A program made the translations under genes and the position numbers. The notes below the pieces were generated by a model, which saw only the letters and a program-made list of their open reading frames with translations, had not been told where the DNA came from and did not search any database. DNA of 6,032 nt. Source: Kofleriaceae bacterium (GTDB lineage Bacteria > Myxococcota_A > Polyangia > Haliangiales > Haliangiaceae). The stretch lies in assembly GCA_016763395.1 (NCBI GenBank), contig JAESTW010000484.1:1-6032 (forward strand), given 5' to 3'. Shown in pieces: positions 1 to 6,032 of the stretch; position 1 is the stretch's first letter; every line of letters starts with the position of its first letter.

Positions 1-1060
1 CCGTGCCCTCCCAAACCGAAATTTCGACTTCGACCCGATAGCCATCACCGAGCGATTGCCACTCTTCTTTCGGCGTGTCAATGTCGATAATGACAAGAAC
101 GCGCTGCTCCTCCACGCCAAGGGCGGAGACTCGAGTGAAAGCTGAGGGTTCAACGCGCCGGACACGACCAACAAGATCGGTATCACCACCCCACCGCACG
201 ATGCGTGTCGTTGCACCCGCCTTGATATGAACGGCATCGGCAGTGAGAATATCCGCAGCAATCTCAAGGGCGGAGAGGTCCGCAATTTCAATCAAAGGTG
301 CGCCGGCAATCACCAAACCCTGTTGATCTTCTCGCAGTATCCGTAAGACTTTTCCTGATACTGGCGCTGAGATGTCGAGACCATCCTCATTGTTGCTATT
401 GCCATCTACGAGTCCAAGTGCCGCTCGGGCGGATGCCTCTTCTTGCTTGCGGATTTTTGCCGAAAATTGCGCAGCCCGCTGCTCTTCTGTCCGAGCTTTA
501 ACCAGGAAGTTTGCCTGGTCAACGTCGCTTTGTGAGGAGACACCAGCCTCTACCAATGACGTGATTCGAGCCGCCTCGCGTTGTGCCTGCTCAAGGACTG
601 TGCTTGCCCGAGCGACTTCTGCTCCGGCAAGTTTACGTCCCGCTTTTGCAGCTCCCAGACGGGCTTCGGCATTGGCGCGAGTTCGCTTGTCGAGCAGTGG
701 CGCGGCACCTGGAACAATTCTTAAAATGGTTTCACCCTCCGCGACCAAGTCGCCAGCTCGCAAGCGGATGCGATTCATGTTGCCGGACAGTGGCGCAGAG
801 AGCACGTAGCGATTCTTCGCCTGGGTCTTGCCGTCCTCGTCCACCGTCACTCGCATAGCACTCCTCGTCACATCCGCTATATCGACAATGATGGGCTTAG
901 GCAAAAAGGAGAACACGATGCCGCCGACGACCAAGATGCTAACGACAGCGAGAACGACTCGTTTGACCCACTTTACTAGCCTTCGTTTTCGCTCCGCCTG
1001 CGTCCGGCGTTCCTGTGCCGCTGGTGCTCTCGATCTTGTTGTTTTGTTTTCTTCGGACAT
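1..1060 (-). CDS. HlyD-family periplasmic adaptor (membrane fusion) subunit of ABC exporter, C-terminus cut by window edge
   Basis: This is a periplasmic adaptor that would link the inner-membrane ABC permease to an outer-membrane channel. I translated 353 residues from the ATG at 1060 to the window edge with no stop. A basic N-terminus is followed by one membrane anchor at about residues 32-53. The first lipoyl half is at about 84-117 (SAPLSGNMNRI, then GDLVAEGE). An Ala/Glu/Arg-rich coiled-coil hairpin spans about 125-216, with its tip near LVEAGVSSQSDVDQA (169-183), where adaptors contact the outer-membrane factor. The second lipoyl half is at about 228-262 (ISAPVSGKVL), then beta-barrel and membrane-proximal parts containing ALGVEEQRVLV (313-323) and LGDGYRVEVEI (337-347). 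Relatives are usually about 380-420 residues, so a few dozen C-terminal residues probably lie outside. It starts 7 bases after the permease stop, so it is co-transcribed; its Shine-Dalgarno is weak (AGG 10 bases upstream). It could equally be labelled MacA-like or 'efflux RND adaptor'; the ABC neighbours favour the ABC role. Confidence 0.93.
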   Translation of the reverse strand, partial: MSEENKTTRSRAPAAQERRTQAERKRRLVKWVKRVVLAVVSILVVGGIVFSFLPKPIIVDIADVTRSAMRVTVDEDGKTQAKNRYVLSAPLSGNMNRIRLRAGDLVAEGETILRIVPGAAPLLDKRTRANAEARLGAAKAGRKLAGAEVARASTVLEQAQREAARITSLVEAGVSSQSDVDQANFLVKARTEEQRAAQFSAKIRKQEEASARAALGLVDGNSNNEDGLDISAPVSGKVLRILREDQQGLVIAGAPLIEIADLSALEIAADILTADAVHIKAGATTRIVRWGGDTDLVGRVRRVEPSAFTRVSALGVEEQRVLVIIDIDTPKEEWQSLGDGYRVEVEISVWEGT

Positions 1061-1067
1061 AAGACGA

Positions 1068-3428
1068 TTACCTGGTTTTCAACACTTCGATGAGGTCTTG
1101 TCGACTCAACTTGCGACGCACAAGTAGGGCGGAAACAAGAGCCGCTGCAATCGCCACAAGCGAGGCAAAAGCGTAGCTTTCATTGGATACGTAAAGGGCA
1201 AAACGATAGGTCTCTGGGTCGTTGATATTCATGAGGGCATGACACCAGTAGGTTCCAATAACCAGGCCCAGAGGAATTCCAATAATCATTTGTACGGCCA
1301 GCTCTCCGAGTAAGATAGAAGAGACTTCCCGCTGGCTAAAACCGAGCACTCGCAAACTCGCCAAGTCACGTGCGCGCATCGACAGAGACACTCGCGCATT
1401 GTTGTAAACAACTCCGATGGCGATCACCGCCCCGAAGAACGACAACAGCAGTGTCATCACTCGCATTGTTTCTGCGCTCTGCCCTTTGAAGCGCTCGACG
1501 ACCACAGACTTTACTGTTACCTGCGCAATCGCCGGCATACGTTTCAGACGTTTTCTTAGATCGTCCAATTGTGTTGGGTCGACCTTGAGCTGCACGAGAG
1601 AGAGACTGCGTTCCTGATGTAGTCGCCTGTGCAAATCGTCGATGTTCATATACGCTTGCAGTCCAAAGGAATCGTCGATAAGCGCCACTACTGGCAATTC
1701 TAGATGCGCTCTTTTGCCCTCACGCAGCTCGGCTTCGACCACATCGCCAACCTTGAGTGAGAGAATTTCAGCGAGCTTCGCGCTCATCATCAGACCTCGC
1801 TTGGGCAAGATGGCTGGAGTACCGTTGCGATCAATCAGCCCGCGCAACCGCGCTTGAGCTGGCATTCCGACAATCGCGGACTCTCGCCACCTTGGTCCTG
1901 AACGAAACCGGACAGGAACCACACGCGAGCCCTCTGCATCCAATACCCCGGGAAGAAGCTCAAGCTCGTGCTCAACGCCAACGGGACGAGGTTGTAGAAA
2001 GGCCACCGTTAGGTCACCGCGCTGCTCTTTGTGAAAAATGACATCAATGAGATTGGTCATCGAGTCTGTGCCGAAGCGTCCCACCACCATGATTCCCACG
2101 GCGGCCGCAATGCCAAGAGAAGAAAGAGCGAGCCTTACCGGACGCCGTCGTAGTTCACGCAATACCATCATAGAACTCATGCCAAAGAGCCATGTGATAC
2201 CAAGCCTGTCGAGCAGCCCACGTTTGTAGCGTGCCGGGGCCGCAGGTCGCATTGCCTCTGCCGGTGACAAGCGGGTGACTTGCAAGACCGACGCGATAGC
2301 TCCGACGCTGGCCGCCAAGAAGCTCACACCGATGCCGACGATGGCAACCTTGGGTGTGATGCGAAAGACTAAGGTGGGAAATCGGAAGTACTCTGCATAG
2401 AGCGCAGTGAGGCCTCCGCCCATCCATGCCCCGAAAGCCAAGCCCATTACACTCCCCAACAACACAACGACAAAGGCAAATTGCAGATAGTGAAGAGTGA
2501 CCTGCAAGGTAGTATACCCGAGTGCCTTTAGCGCAGCGATTTGTTGGCGCTGTAGCAAGATGAGCCGTGAGAGCACAATGTTGAGCAGAAAGGCCGCAAC
2601 CGCTAGAAAGATCACTGGCACCACTGTCGCCATTTGTTCGAGTTGCGAGAGTTCGCCTTCAAGCAAGAAGTTGGAAATTTGTTTGTCCCTAGGAATTGTT
2701 CCGAGTCCGCCATAGGGCTCCAAAAGCAAGTCGAGTTGCCGCATCACCGCTTTCTCGTCCGCTCCAGGCTGCAAATCAAGCACTAGATTGTTGAAGGCAC
2801 CGTCCATGTCGAATGCAGGTGCCAAGACCTCGCGTTGCATCCACAGCGCCGCTATCTGCTTGTCGTCCGGGACGAAATCGCCCATTCCTCCAAGGAAGAC
2901 GTACTCGGGAGAAAGGCCAATACCAACCAAGCGAAGGTCGCGAAGTTTTCCGTTGATGACGACGGGAATGGAGTCGCCAACTACAAGCTTGTGGGCCTTT
3001 GCAAACGACTCTACAACAACTGCTTCGACGTCCGAGCCGCGTCTGGGCAGTCGTCCAGATCGCAAGTACACACCATTGAGTATCGGCTCCCCGTTGGAAG
3101 GCAGCGAAACCAAGTACGCCCGCGCCACCTCACTAAGTCCGGGCATTGGTACCGTCGCAACTTGGACGACCCGGCTGTACACTCTTGCAACGCCGGGGAT
3201 TTCCTCTACTCGGGGAACCAGCGACTCTGGTGCTCGCTTGAGGCTTACAAAGAGGTCCGCGAATCGGTAGCGCTCAAAATAGGTATCCTTCGATTCGTAG
3301 AGCGAACTCCACGTGCTGCGCATTGTCACGTAGCTCGCAATGCCGCACGCTACCACCAAGGCAATGGTTATCACTTGCCCTTTGAGGCTATTTAGATCAC
3401 GCAGTAGCTTGGTCTGCAAGGCTGTCAC
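1068..3428 (-). CDS. FtsX/MacB-type ABC transporter permease (two-module, 786 aa)
   Basis: This is the membrane subunit of a type VII (MacB/LolCE-like) ABC exporter. Such proteins usually transmit ATPase motion to a periplasmic adaptor rather than passing substrate through a classical pore. The 786 residues show a duplicated FtsX layout. The first module has a membrane helix at about 17-37, a large periplasmic domain (about 45-265) and helices at about 270-292, 317-340 and 358-380. The second has a helix at about 430-453, a periplasmic domain (about 455-650) and helices at about 655-678, 703-728 and 750-772. Cytoplasmic coupling stretches resembling FtsX signatures follow the first helix of each three-helix block (QIAALKALGYTTLQV and DLASLRVLGFSQREV). 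The GTG start lies inside the ATPase stop (GTGA, 4-base overlap), implying translational coupling. This length and duplication differ from single-module MacB or DevC permeases of roughly 400 residues. The substrate cannot be read from the sequence. Confidence 0.94.
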   Translation of the reverse strand: MTALQTKLLRDLNSLKGQVITIALVVACGIASYVTMRSTWSSLYESKDTYFERYRFADLFVSLKRAPESLVPRVEEIPGVARVYSRVVQVATVPMPGLSEVARAYLVSLPSNGEPILNGVYLRSGRLPRRGSDVEAVVVESFAKAHKLVVGDSIPVVINGKLRDLRLVGIGLSPEYVFLGGMGDFVPDDKQIAALWMQREVLAPAFDMDGAFNNLVLDLQPGADEKAVMRQLDLLLEPYGGLGTIPRDKQISNFLLEGELSQLEQMATVVPVIFLAVAAFLLNIVLSRLILLQRQQIAALKALGYTTLQVTLHYLQFAFVVVLLGSVMGLAFGAWMGGGLTALYAEYFRFPTLVFRITPKVAIVGIGVSFLAASVGAIASVLQVTRLSPAEAMRPAAPARYKRGLLDRLGITWLFGMSSMMVLRELRRRPVRLALSSLGIAAAVGIMVVGRFGTDSMTNLIDVIFHKEQRGDLTVAFLQPRPVGVEHELELLPGVLDAEGSRVVPVRFRSGPRWRESAIVGMPAQARLRGLIDRNGTPAILPKRGLMMSAKLAEILSLKVGDVVEAELREGKRAHLELPVVALIDDSFGLQAYMNIDDLHRRLHQERSLSLVQLKVDPTQLDDLRKRLKRMPAIAQVTVKSVVVERFKGQSAETMRVMTLLLSFFGAVIAIGVVYNNARVSLSMRARDLASLRVLGFSQREVSSILLGELAVQMIIGIPLGLVIGTYWCHALMNINDPETYRFALYVSNESYAFASLVAIAAALVSALLVRRKLSRQDLIEVLKTR

Positions 3429-4141
3429 CAGCGGAGCTCTTCCGGGGCTTTCCTGCTTGTGTTCATTGTGTCGCTGGTAACCCGTCCGTCGGACAAAGTA
3501 ATCACATGGTCGGCCATTTCTGCGATGGATGCGTTGTGTGTAATCACCGCTGTCGCCGCGCCGAGTTCTCGATTGATGCGTTCTATAACTTTTAGGACGA
3601 CAAGGCCGGTTTGAAAATCGAGGGCGCCAGTAGGTTCATCGCACAATAAAATAGAAGGGCGTTTGGCGACCGCGCGTGCTATTGCAACACGTTGTTGCTC
3701 GCCGCCGCTGAGTTGCGCGGGAAAGTGATCCATACGGGCGCCGAGGCCAACGAGGTCAAGTGCCTCTGCTGGGTCCATTGGATCATCGGCAATCTCAGTA
3801 ACCAGCGCAACGTTCTCTTTAGCGGTAAGGCTGGGGATCAAATTATAGAACTGAAAGACGAAGCCAACATGCTTGCGACGGTACTGCGTAAGTTGGTAGT
3901 CGCTGGCGCCGGACAGGTCGGTGTCGCGAAACTGCACTTGTCCGCTGGTTGCACTATCGAGACCTCCGAGGATGTTGAGCAGTGTCGATTTGCCACTTCC
4001 CGAAGCGCCCAACAACACCAAAAACTCACCTTCGCGAAGTACGGCATCAACGTCTTGCAATGCGTGCACCTCGACATCACCCATCTGGTAGGTTTTGCTA
4101 ACACCCTGCGCCGAAAGCACTCGCCTTGCTTTTGATGCCAC
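3425..4141 (-). CDS. ABC transporter ATP-binding protein (LolD/MacB/DevA-like)
   Basis: This is the cytoplasmic nucleotide-binding subunit that powers the adjacent permease. The 238 residues carry every expected ABC motif: Walker A GASGSGKST (45-53), Q-loop Q97 in FVFQFYNLIPSLTAKENV, signature LSGGEQQR (144-151), Walker B ILLCDEP (164-170) with catalytic E169, D-loop GALD (172-175) and H-loop H202 in ITHN. The FYNLIPSLTAKENV segment and the length are typical of the LolD/MacB/DevA group rather than of importers. The start is GTG at 4141; an in-frame TAA at 4145-4147 blocks any longer form. A second GTG at codon 8 (4120), with AAGG shortly upstream, is a credible alternative and would cost seven non-conserved residues. 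The stop overlaps the permease start. The gene is separated from the upstream acyltransferase by 85 bases that may hold its own promoter. Confidence 0.96.
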   Translation of the reverse strand: MASKARRVLSAQGVSKTYQMGDVEVHALQDVDAVLREGEFLVLLGASGSGKSTLLNILGGLDSATSGQVQFRDTDLSGASDYQLTQYRRKHVGFVFQFYNLIPSLTAKENVALVTEIADDPMDPAEALDLVGLGARMDHFPAQLSGGEQQRVAIARAVAKRPSILLCDEPTGALDFQTGLVVLKVIERINRELGAATAVITHNASIAEMADHVITLSDGRVTSDTMNTSRKAPEELRW

Positions 4142-4179
4142 CTCTTAATGCCTTTCGCTCGACAATGATTCTTGACCAG

Positions 4180-4188
4180 ATTGTACCA
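4180..4188 (-). promoter_or_regulatory. Candidate extended -10 promoter upstream of the ABC exporter genes
   Basis: The minus strand reads TGGTACAAT, an extended -10 (TGN then TACAAT, one mismatch to TATAAT), about 38 bases before the ATPase GTG start. There is no good -35 at 16-18 bases, which is acceptable for extended -10 promoters. It would let the exporter be transcribed separately from the two upstream genes. It is a sequence match only. Confidence 0.4.
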
Positions 4189-4206
4189 GGTTAGCCGGTC
4201 CAACCT
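4188..4206. repeat. Small inverted repeat AGGTT-N9-AACCT beside the candidate promoter
   Basis: Five-base arms at 4188-4192 and 4202-4206 are separated by 9 bases, directly upstream of the candidate -10. Spacing and position would suit a dimeric repressor or activator site, but arms this short can occur by chance. The nearby direct repeat ACCAG at 4175-4179 and 4185-4189 has a 10-base period, one helical turn, and flanks the -10. Confidence 0.3.
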
Positions 4207-4208
4207 AG

Positions 4209-4223
4209 GCGAAAACTTTTCGC
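4209..4223. repeat. Perfect 15-base palindrome just after the acyltransferase stop
   Basis: GCGAAAACTTTTCGC has seven-base arms around one central base, 4 bases past the acyltransferase stop codon. No T-run follows on either strand, so it is not a standard intrinsic terminator. It could be a weak attenuating hairpin (with a loop formed from the A/T core) or a protein-binding site. Confidence 0.35.
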
Positions 4224-4226
4224 GTA

Positions 4227-4871
4227 TTAGCCCTTGATCGAAGCAGTCTTCTCCTTGTCCGAAGACTCCTCATCTTCACCGCGCAAGCGAATTGGAGTCA
4301 TTTGTGAGGGTACGCGTCCCCTTCGGCCTTCGTAAATTTGGCGGATTTTTTCCATATCCGCTTTCATGTCTCCGGTGACTTCGACAACGCCGATGATGCC
4401 CGCTTCTTTGCGTTCATAGTCAACACAACCGCAGAGCAATGGAATCTTCGCTTCGGCAGCAATGTGGTAGAAACCAGACTTCCAGTAGTCTCGTTTTTTG
4501 CGGCTCGCAGAAGCCGCGATGGCGAGGTACATACCCGGACGTTGATTGAATTCGTCGGCAATTTGCTGAACGGTGTCGTGGCTTTTGCTGCGGTCAACAG
4601 CGACGCCGCCCATCATTTTGAGAAAACCACCTATAGGCGAACTGAAGAGCGACTCTTTGCCCATCCACGAGAGCTTGAGGCCCATTGCGTGGGCGGTTAC
4701 GACCATCCACCAGCCATCCCAGTTGCTGGTATGTGGAGCCGCGATAAAGATTGCCTTGGGCACATCGGGAAACTCCCCGACGACCTTCCAGCCGGACAGA
4801 CGCATAATATTACGCCCGATGAAACGAGAGACCCGGCCCCGACTGGGCCCTGCGTGCTTGGTTGTACTCAA
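4227..4871 (-). CDS. Lysophospholipid acyltransferase (LPLAT/PlsC-like) family protein with atypical block III
   Basis: This probably transfers an acyl chain to a lysophospholipid or related acceptor at the cytoplasmic face of the inner membrane. The 214-residue protein has the catalytic HX4D motif as HTSNWD (47-52, His47 and Asp52) and block II as GGVAVDRS (88-95). A conserved stretch YWKSGFYHIA (129-138) and IPLL (143-146) follow, as in small bacterial LPLAT proteins annotated as 1-acylglycerol-3-phosphate acyltransferase-like. The block III position, usually EGTR and preceded by Pro, reads ASASR (120-124), so only Arg124 is kept; acceptor binding may be changed. There is no signal peptide or clear transmembrane helix. 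I chose the TTG at 4871 because GGAG lies 6 bases upstream. An ATG at 4805 (residue 23) would trim the conserved RFIGRNI segment, and an ATG at 4976 would run 70 bases into the upstream gene. The C-terminal 30 residues are charged and probably disordered. The exact substrate is unknown. Confidence 0.87.
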   Translation of the reverse strand: MSTTKHAGPSRGRVSRFIGRNIMRLSGWKVVGEFPDVPKAIFIAAPHTSNWDGWWMVVTAHAMGLKLSWMGKESLFSSPIGGFLKMMGGVAVDRSKSHDTVQQIADEFNQRPGMYLAIAASASRKKRDYWKSGFYHIAAEAKIPLLCGCVDYERKEAGIIGVVEVTGDMKADMEKIRQIYEGRRGRVPSQMTPIRLRGEDEESSDKEKTASIKG

Positions 4872-4877
4872 TTGAAA

Positions 4878-4881
4878 CTCC
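4878..4881 (-). promoter_or_regulatory. Shine-Dalgarno GGAG for the acyltransferase TTG start
   Basis: GGAG on the minus strand sits 6 bases before the TTG at 4871, ideal spacing. It lies in the 35-base gap after the stop of the upstream membrane protein. It decides the start because the later ATG at 4805 has only a poor purine stretch upstream. Confidence 0.6.
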
Positions 4882-4906
4882 GATACCTGACGGTTTGTTG
4901 CAGGCC

Positions 4907-5760
4907 TTAAAGAACGCGTGCGAGGGGAAGAGGCGCAGGTGCTTGAGGCCCGTTGTCCATTTTGTCCGCCGCCCAAATGTAAAGACAGGTGTAGTAGGCC
5001 ATTCGCAGGTAGCTTGCAAAGGCGAAGTAGAGGCAGAGTATGGTTCCACCGACTCCGATACCCATGACAGTTCCAGCGGTGCCGCCGACAACGTCGAAGG
5101 AGAAGTAGACCACTCCGAAGACCACCAAGAAAACGGCAAAGCCAATGAAACCTGTGACCAGCCGGACACCGACATCACCGATACTGATCTGTAAGTAGTT
5201 GCCTTTTGATATCTGCCTAACTCGAGTGAGAGCTTTCCCCAGTGAGACGTCTTCAATGATGATGGCGGTAGCAAGAGAAAGGCAAGCATTGCCCAGATGG
5301 ACTCGATGATCGAGGCAATGATATTCAGGAAGATTGCCGCACCTGCGCCTTCACTATTTCTGGAACTTCGCTGGACAGCTTTGGAGATTATCTCTACGAC
5401 GGTGGAAATCAATGCCAAGAATATGATGGCAACGAAGTTTTGCTTAGCATCGGCGTAGGCCTCGGACAGTTTTGGTGTTCCGCCTTTCAAGTGCACATCA
5501 ACTAGGTGCACAGTCATGCCCATGAAAAAGTAGAAGATGACGAAAGAGCCAAAGGTAGCTATGGCGCCTGTAATTTGTCCGCCGGTGGTGTCAAAATCGA
5601 TATCTGTAGCGATAGCGAAACCCAGGAAAATCATCCAGTAAGTGATACCTGCCACAATGGAGTACACGGAGGGCTTGAGCAGCGTTCGATCTTGCTTTGC
5701 CATCGCAAACGCTTCCTTAATAAAGCCCCAACCACGCGAAATCGAATCGAAGAATCCCAT
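4907..5760 (-). CDS. DUF6159-like integral membrane protein, interrupted by a one-base frameshift
   Basis: This is a polytopic inner-membrane protein of unknown function. The N-terminal part (residues 1 to about 165, from ATG 5760) reads MGFFDSISRGWGFIKEAF, then helices at about 29-52, 62-88, 107-128 and 140-165. The reading frame then leaves the membrane-protein pattern and becomes Ser/Pro/Trp-rich. In the neighbouring frame the expected continuation appears at once (IIIEDVSLGKALTRVRQIS), with helices at about 198-222 and 231-257 and a stop at 4907. Restoring one base gives 284 residues with six helices, matching my memory of the DUF6159 family, including its GGTPKLSEAYADA-like loop and the LPxxIIED turn. 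Read without correction, the first frame runs on to 4810 and overlaps the acyltransferase, which is not believable as a real C-terminus. The start has no strong Shine-Dalgarno. It is probably the first gene of the leftward cluster. Whether the break is a sequencing error or a true mutation cannot be told here. Confidence 0.78.
5264..5268 (-). other. Apparent single-base deletion (frameshift point)
   Basis: On the minus strand the sequence reads CTACCGCCATCATC. Frame 1 ends its membrane-like sequence at LLLP here, and the adjacent frame starts the family-like IIIED directly after it. Adding one base (for example CCG-GCC giving Pro-Ala) joins the two halves without a gap. The site is a short GC-rich run (GGCGG on the plus strand), a plausible place for a base-count error. 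Confidence 0.75.
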
Positions 5761-5936
5761 TGTTCGCAGTCTAGCAGACTCTTACTAAGCAAAAGCGACG
5801 CAAGCCTGCAACGCGTTTCACTCTTCAACCCCACCTGCGACGTTTTCCCAAGGGCTGCTCATAGTCCGTTAAGTGACTAAGTGTCCGTAATTACGTCGAA
5901 TATCTGATGACACACTTGGTGCAATATCAATTTTTC
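5761..5936. other. Divergent intergenic region between the leftward cluster and the rightward lipoprotein gene
   Basis: These 176 bases should contain promoters for both directions, but I see no convincing -35/-10 pair on either strand. Small elements present are the inverted repeat AGTCT-AGC-AGACT (5768-5780), the direct repeat TAAGTG at 5870-5875 and 5878-5883, the direct repeat GTCCGT at 5864-5869 and 5883-5888, and the palindrome CGTAATTACG (5886-5895). No RNA gene or further ORF is supported here. Confidence 0.5.
5886..5895. repeat. 10-base palindrome CGTAATTACG in the divergent intergenic region
   Basis: A perfect 10-base dyad lies 41 bases before the lipoprotein ATG at 5937, just after a cluster of short direct repeats (TAAGTG twice, GTCCGT twice). 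The position suits an operator. Short AT-rich palindromes are common by chance, so confidence is low. Confidence 0.3.
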
Positions 5937-6032
5937 ATGATACCCATGGCGTACAAATCGGTGAATTTGGGGCGACTCTCTACGATCGCGCTGCTCGCTT
6001 TATCAGCAGCATGTGAATCGGGGTCCACCAGC
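5937..6032 (+). CDS. N-terminus of a predicted lipoprotein, cut by window edge
   Basis: Thirty-two codons are open from the ATG at 5937 to the window end. They show a classic type II (lipoprotein) signal: a short basic n-region (Lys7, Arg13), a hydrophobic core (about 14-22) and a lipobox LSAAC with the lipidated Cys26 (codon 6012-6014). Glu at +2 and a Ser/Gly/Thr-rich linker follow. Glu rather than Asp at +2 does not suggest inner-membrane retention by the enterobacterial rule, so an outer-membrane destination is possible. Other in-frame starts are ATG 5946, which gives an equally good signal peptide, and ATG 5907, which adds ten residues before it; an in-frame TGA at 5874-5876 limits extension. 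No start has a good Shine-Dalgarno. Function cannot be told from the visible part. It is transcribed divergently from the exporter cluster. Confidence 0.7.
   Translation, partial: MIPMAYKSVNLGRLSTIALLALSAACESGSTS

Noticed and set aside
372..809. Plus-strand open frame of 145 codons
   Set aside because: It lies antisense to the coiled-coil and lipoyl parts of the HlyD-type adaptor; its translation is Ser/Ala/Arg-rich with no recognisable domain.
2835..3395. Plus-strand open frame of 186 codons
   Set aside because: Antisense to the well-supported periplasmic domain of the permease; its translation shows no family features.
4209..4223. Intrinsic terminator after the acyltransferase
   Set aside because: The palindrome has a one-base centre, a weak A/T core and no following T-run on either strand.
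4810..4906. Extension of the membrane protein's first frame into the acyltransferase
   Set aside because: The Ser/Trp/Pro-rich sequence after residue 165 is out-of-frame reading; the family-like continuation is in the adjacent frame and stops at 4907.
4338..4910. Plus-strand open frame of 190 codons
   Set aside because: Antisense to the acyltransferase, whose HX4D and other family motifs make the minus strand the coding one.
1..6032. CRISPR array, tRNA or rRNA genes, insertion sequence or attachment sites
   Set aside because: I saw no spaced repeat arrays, cloverleaf-like stretches, transposase-like proteins or terminal inverted repeats; coding density and style are uniform.

Overview
The window comes from a Gram-negative (diderm) bacterium of moderate GC content. 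The evidence is a periplasmic adaptor protein, an exported lipoprotein start with a lipobox, and a LolD/MacB-type ABC exporter. I cannot place the organism further; the style would fit a deltaproteobacterial or myxococcal-like lineage, but that is only an impression.

Layout: almost everything is on the minus strand, read from right to left. First comes a six-helix membrane protein resembling the DUF6159 family (5760 down to 4907), which carries an apparent one-base deletion near 5264-5268. After a 35-base gap follows a lysophospholipid acyltransferase-like protein (4871 down to 4227) with a clear Shine-Dalgarno and a TTG start. An 85-base spacer holding a candidate extended -10 promoter and small symmetric elements precedes a tight three-gene exporter unit. 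That unit is an ABC ATPase (4141 to 3425), a 786-residue FtsX/MacB-type permease (3428 to 1068, overlapping the ATPase by 4 bases through GTGA) and a HlyD-type periplasmic adaptor (1060 running off the left edge, starting 7 bases after the permease stop). On the far right, beyond a 176-base divergent intergenic region, a plus-strand gene begins at about 5937; only its lipoprotein signal peptide and a few mature residues are inside the window.

How they fit together: ATPase, permease and adaptor form one predicted export machine. The ATPase powers conformational changes in the permease, and the adaptor bridges to an outer-membrane channel that is not in the window. The two upstream genes are membrane-lipid flavoured (an acyltransferase and an integral membrane protein). 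A lipid or lipid-linked substrate for the exporter is therefore a reasonable but unproven guess. The most notable oddities are the acyltransferase, whose usual EGTR block reads ASASR, and the frameshifted membrane protein. I did not find a convincing wholly new system; this looks like a mostly ordinary chromosomal region with a few points worth checking.
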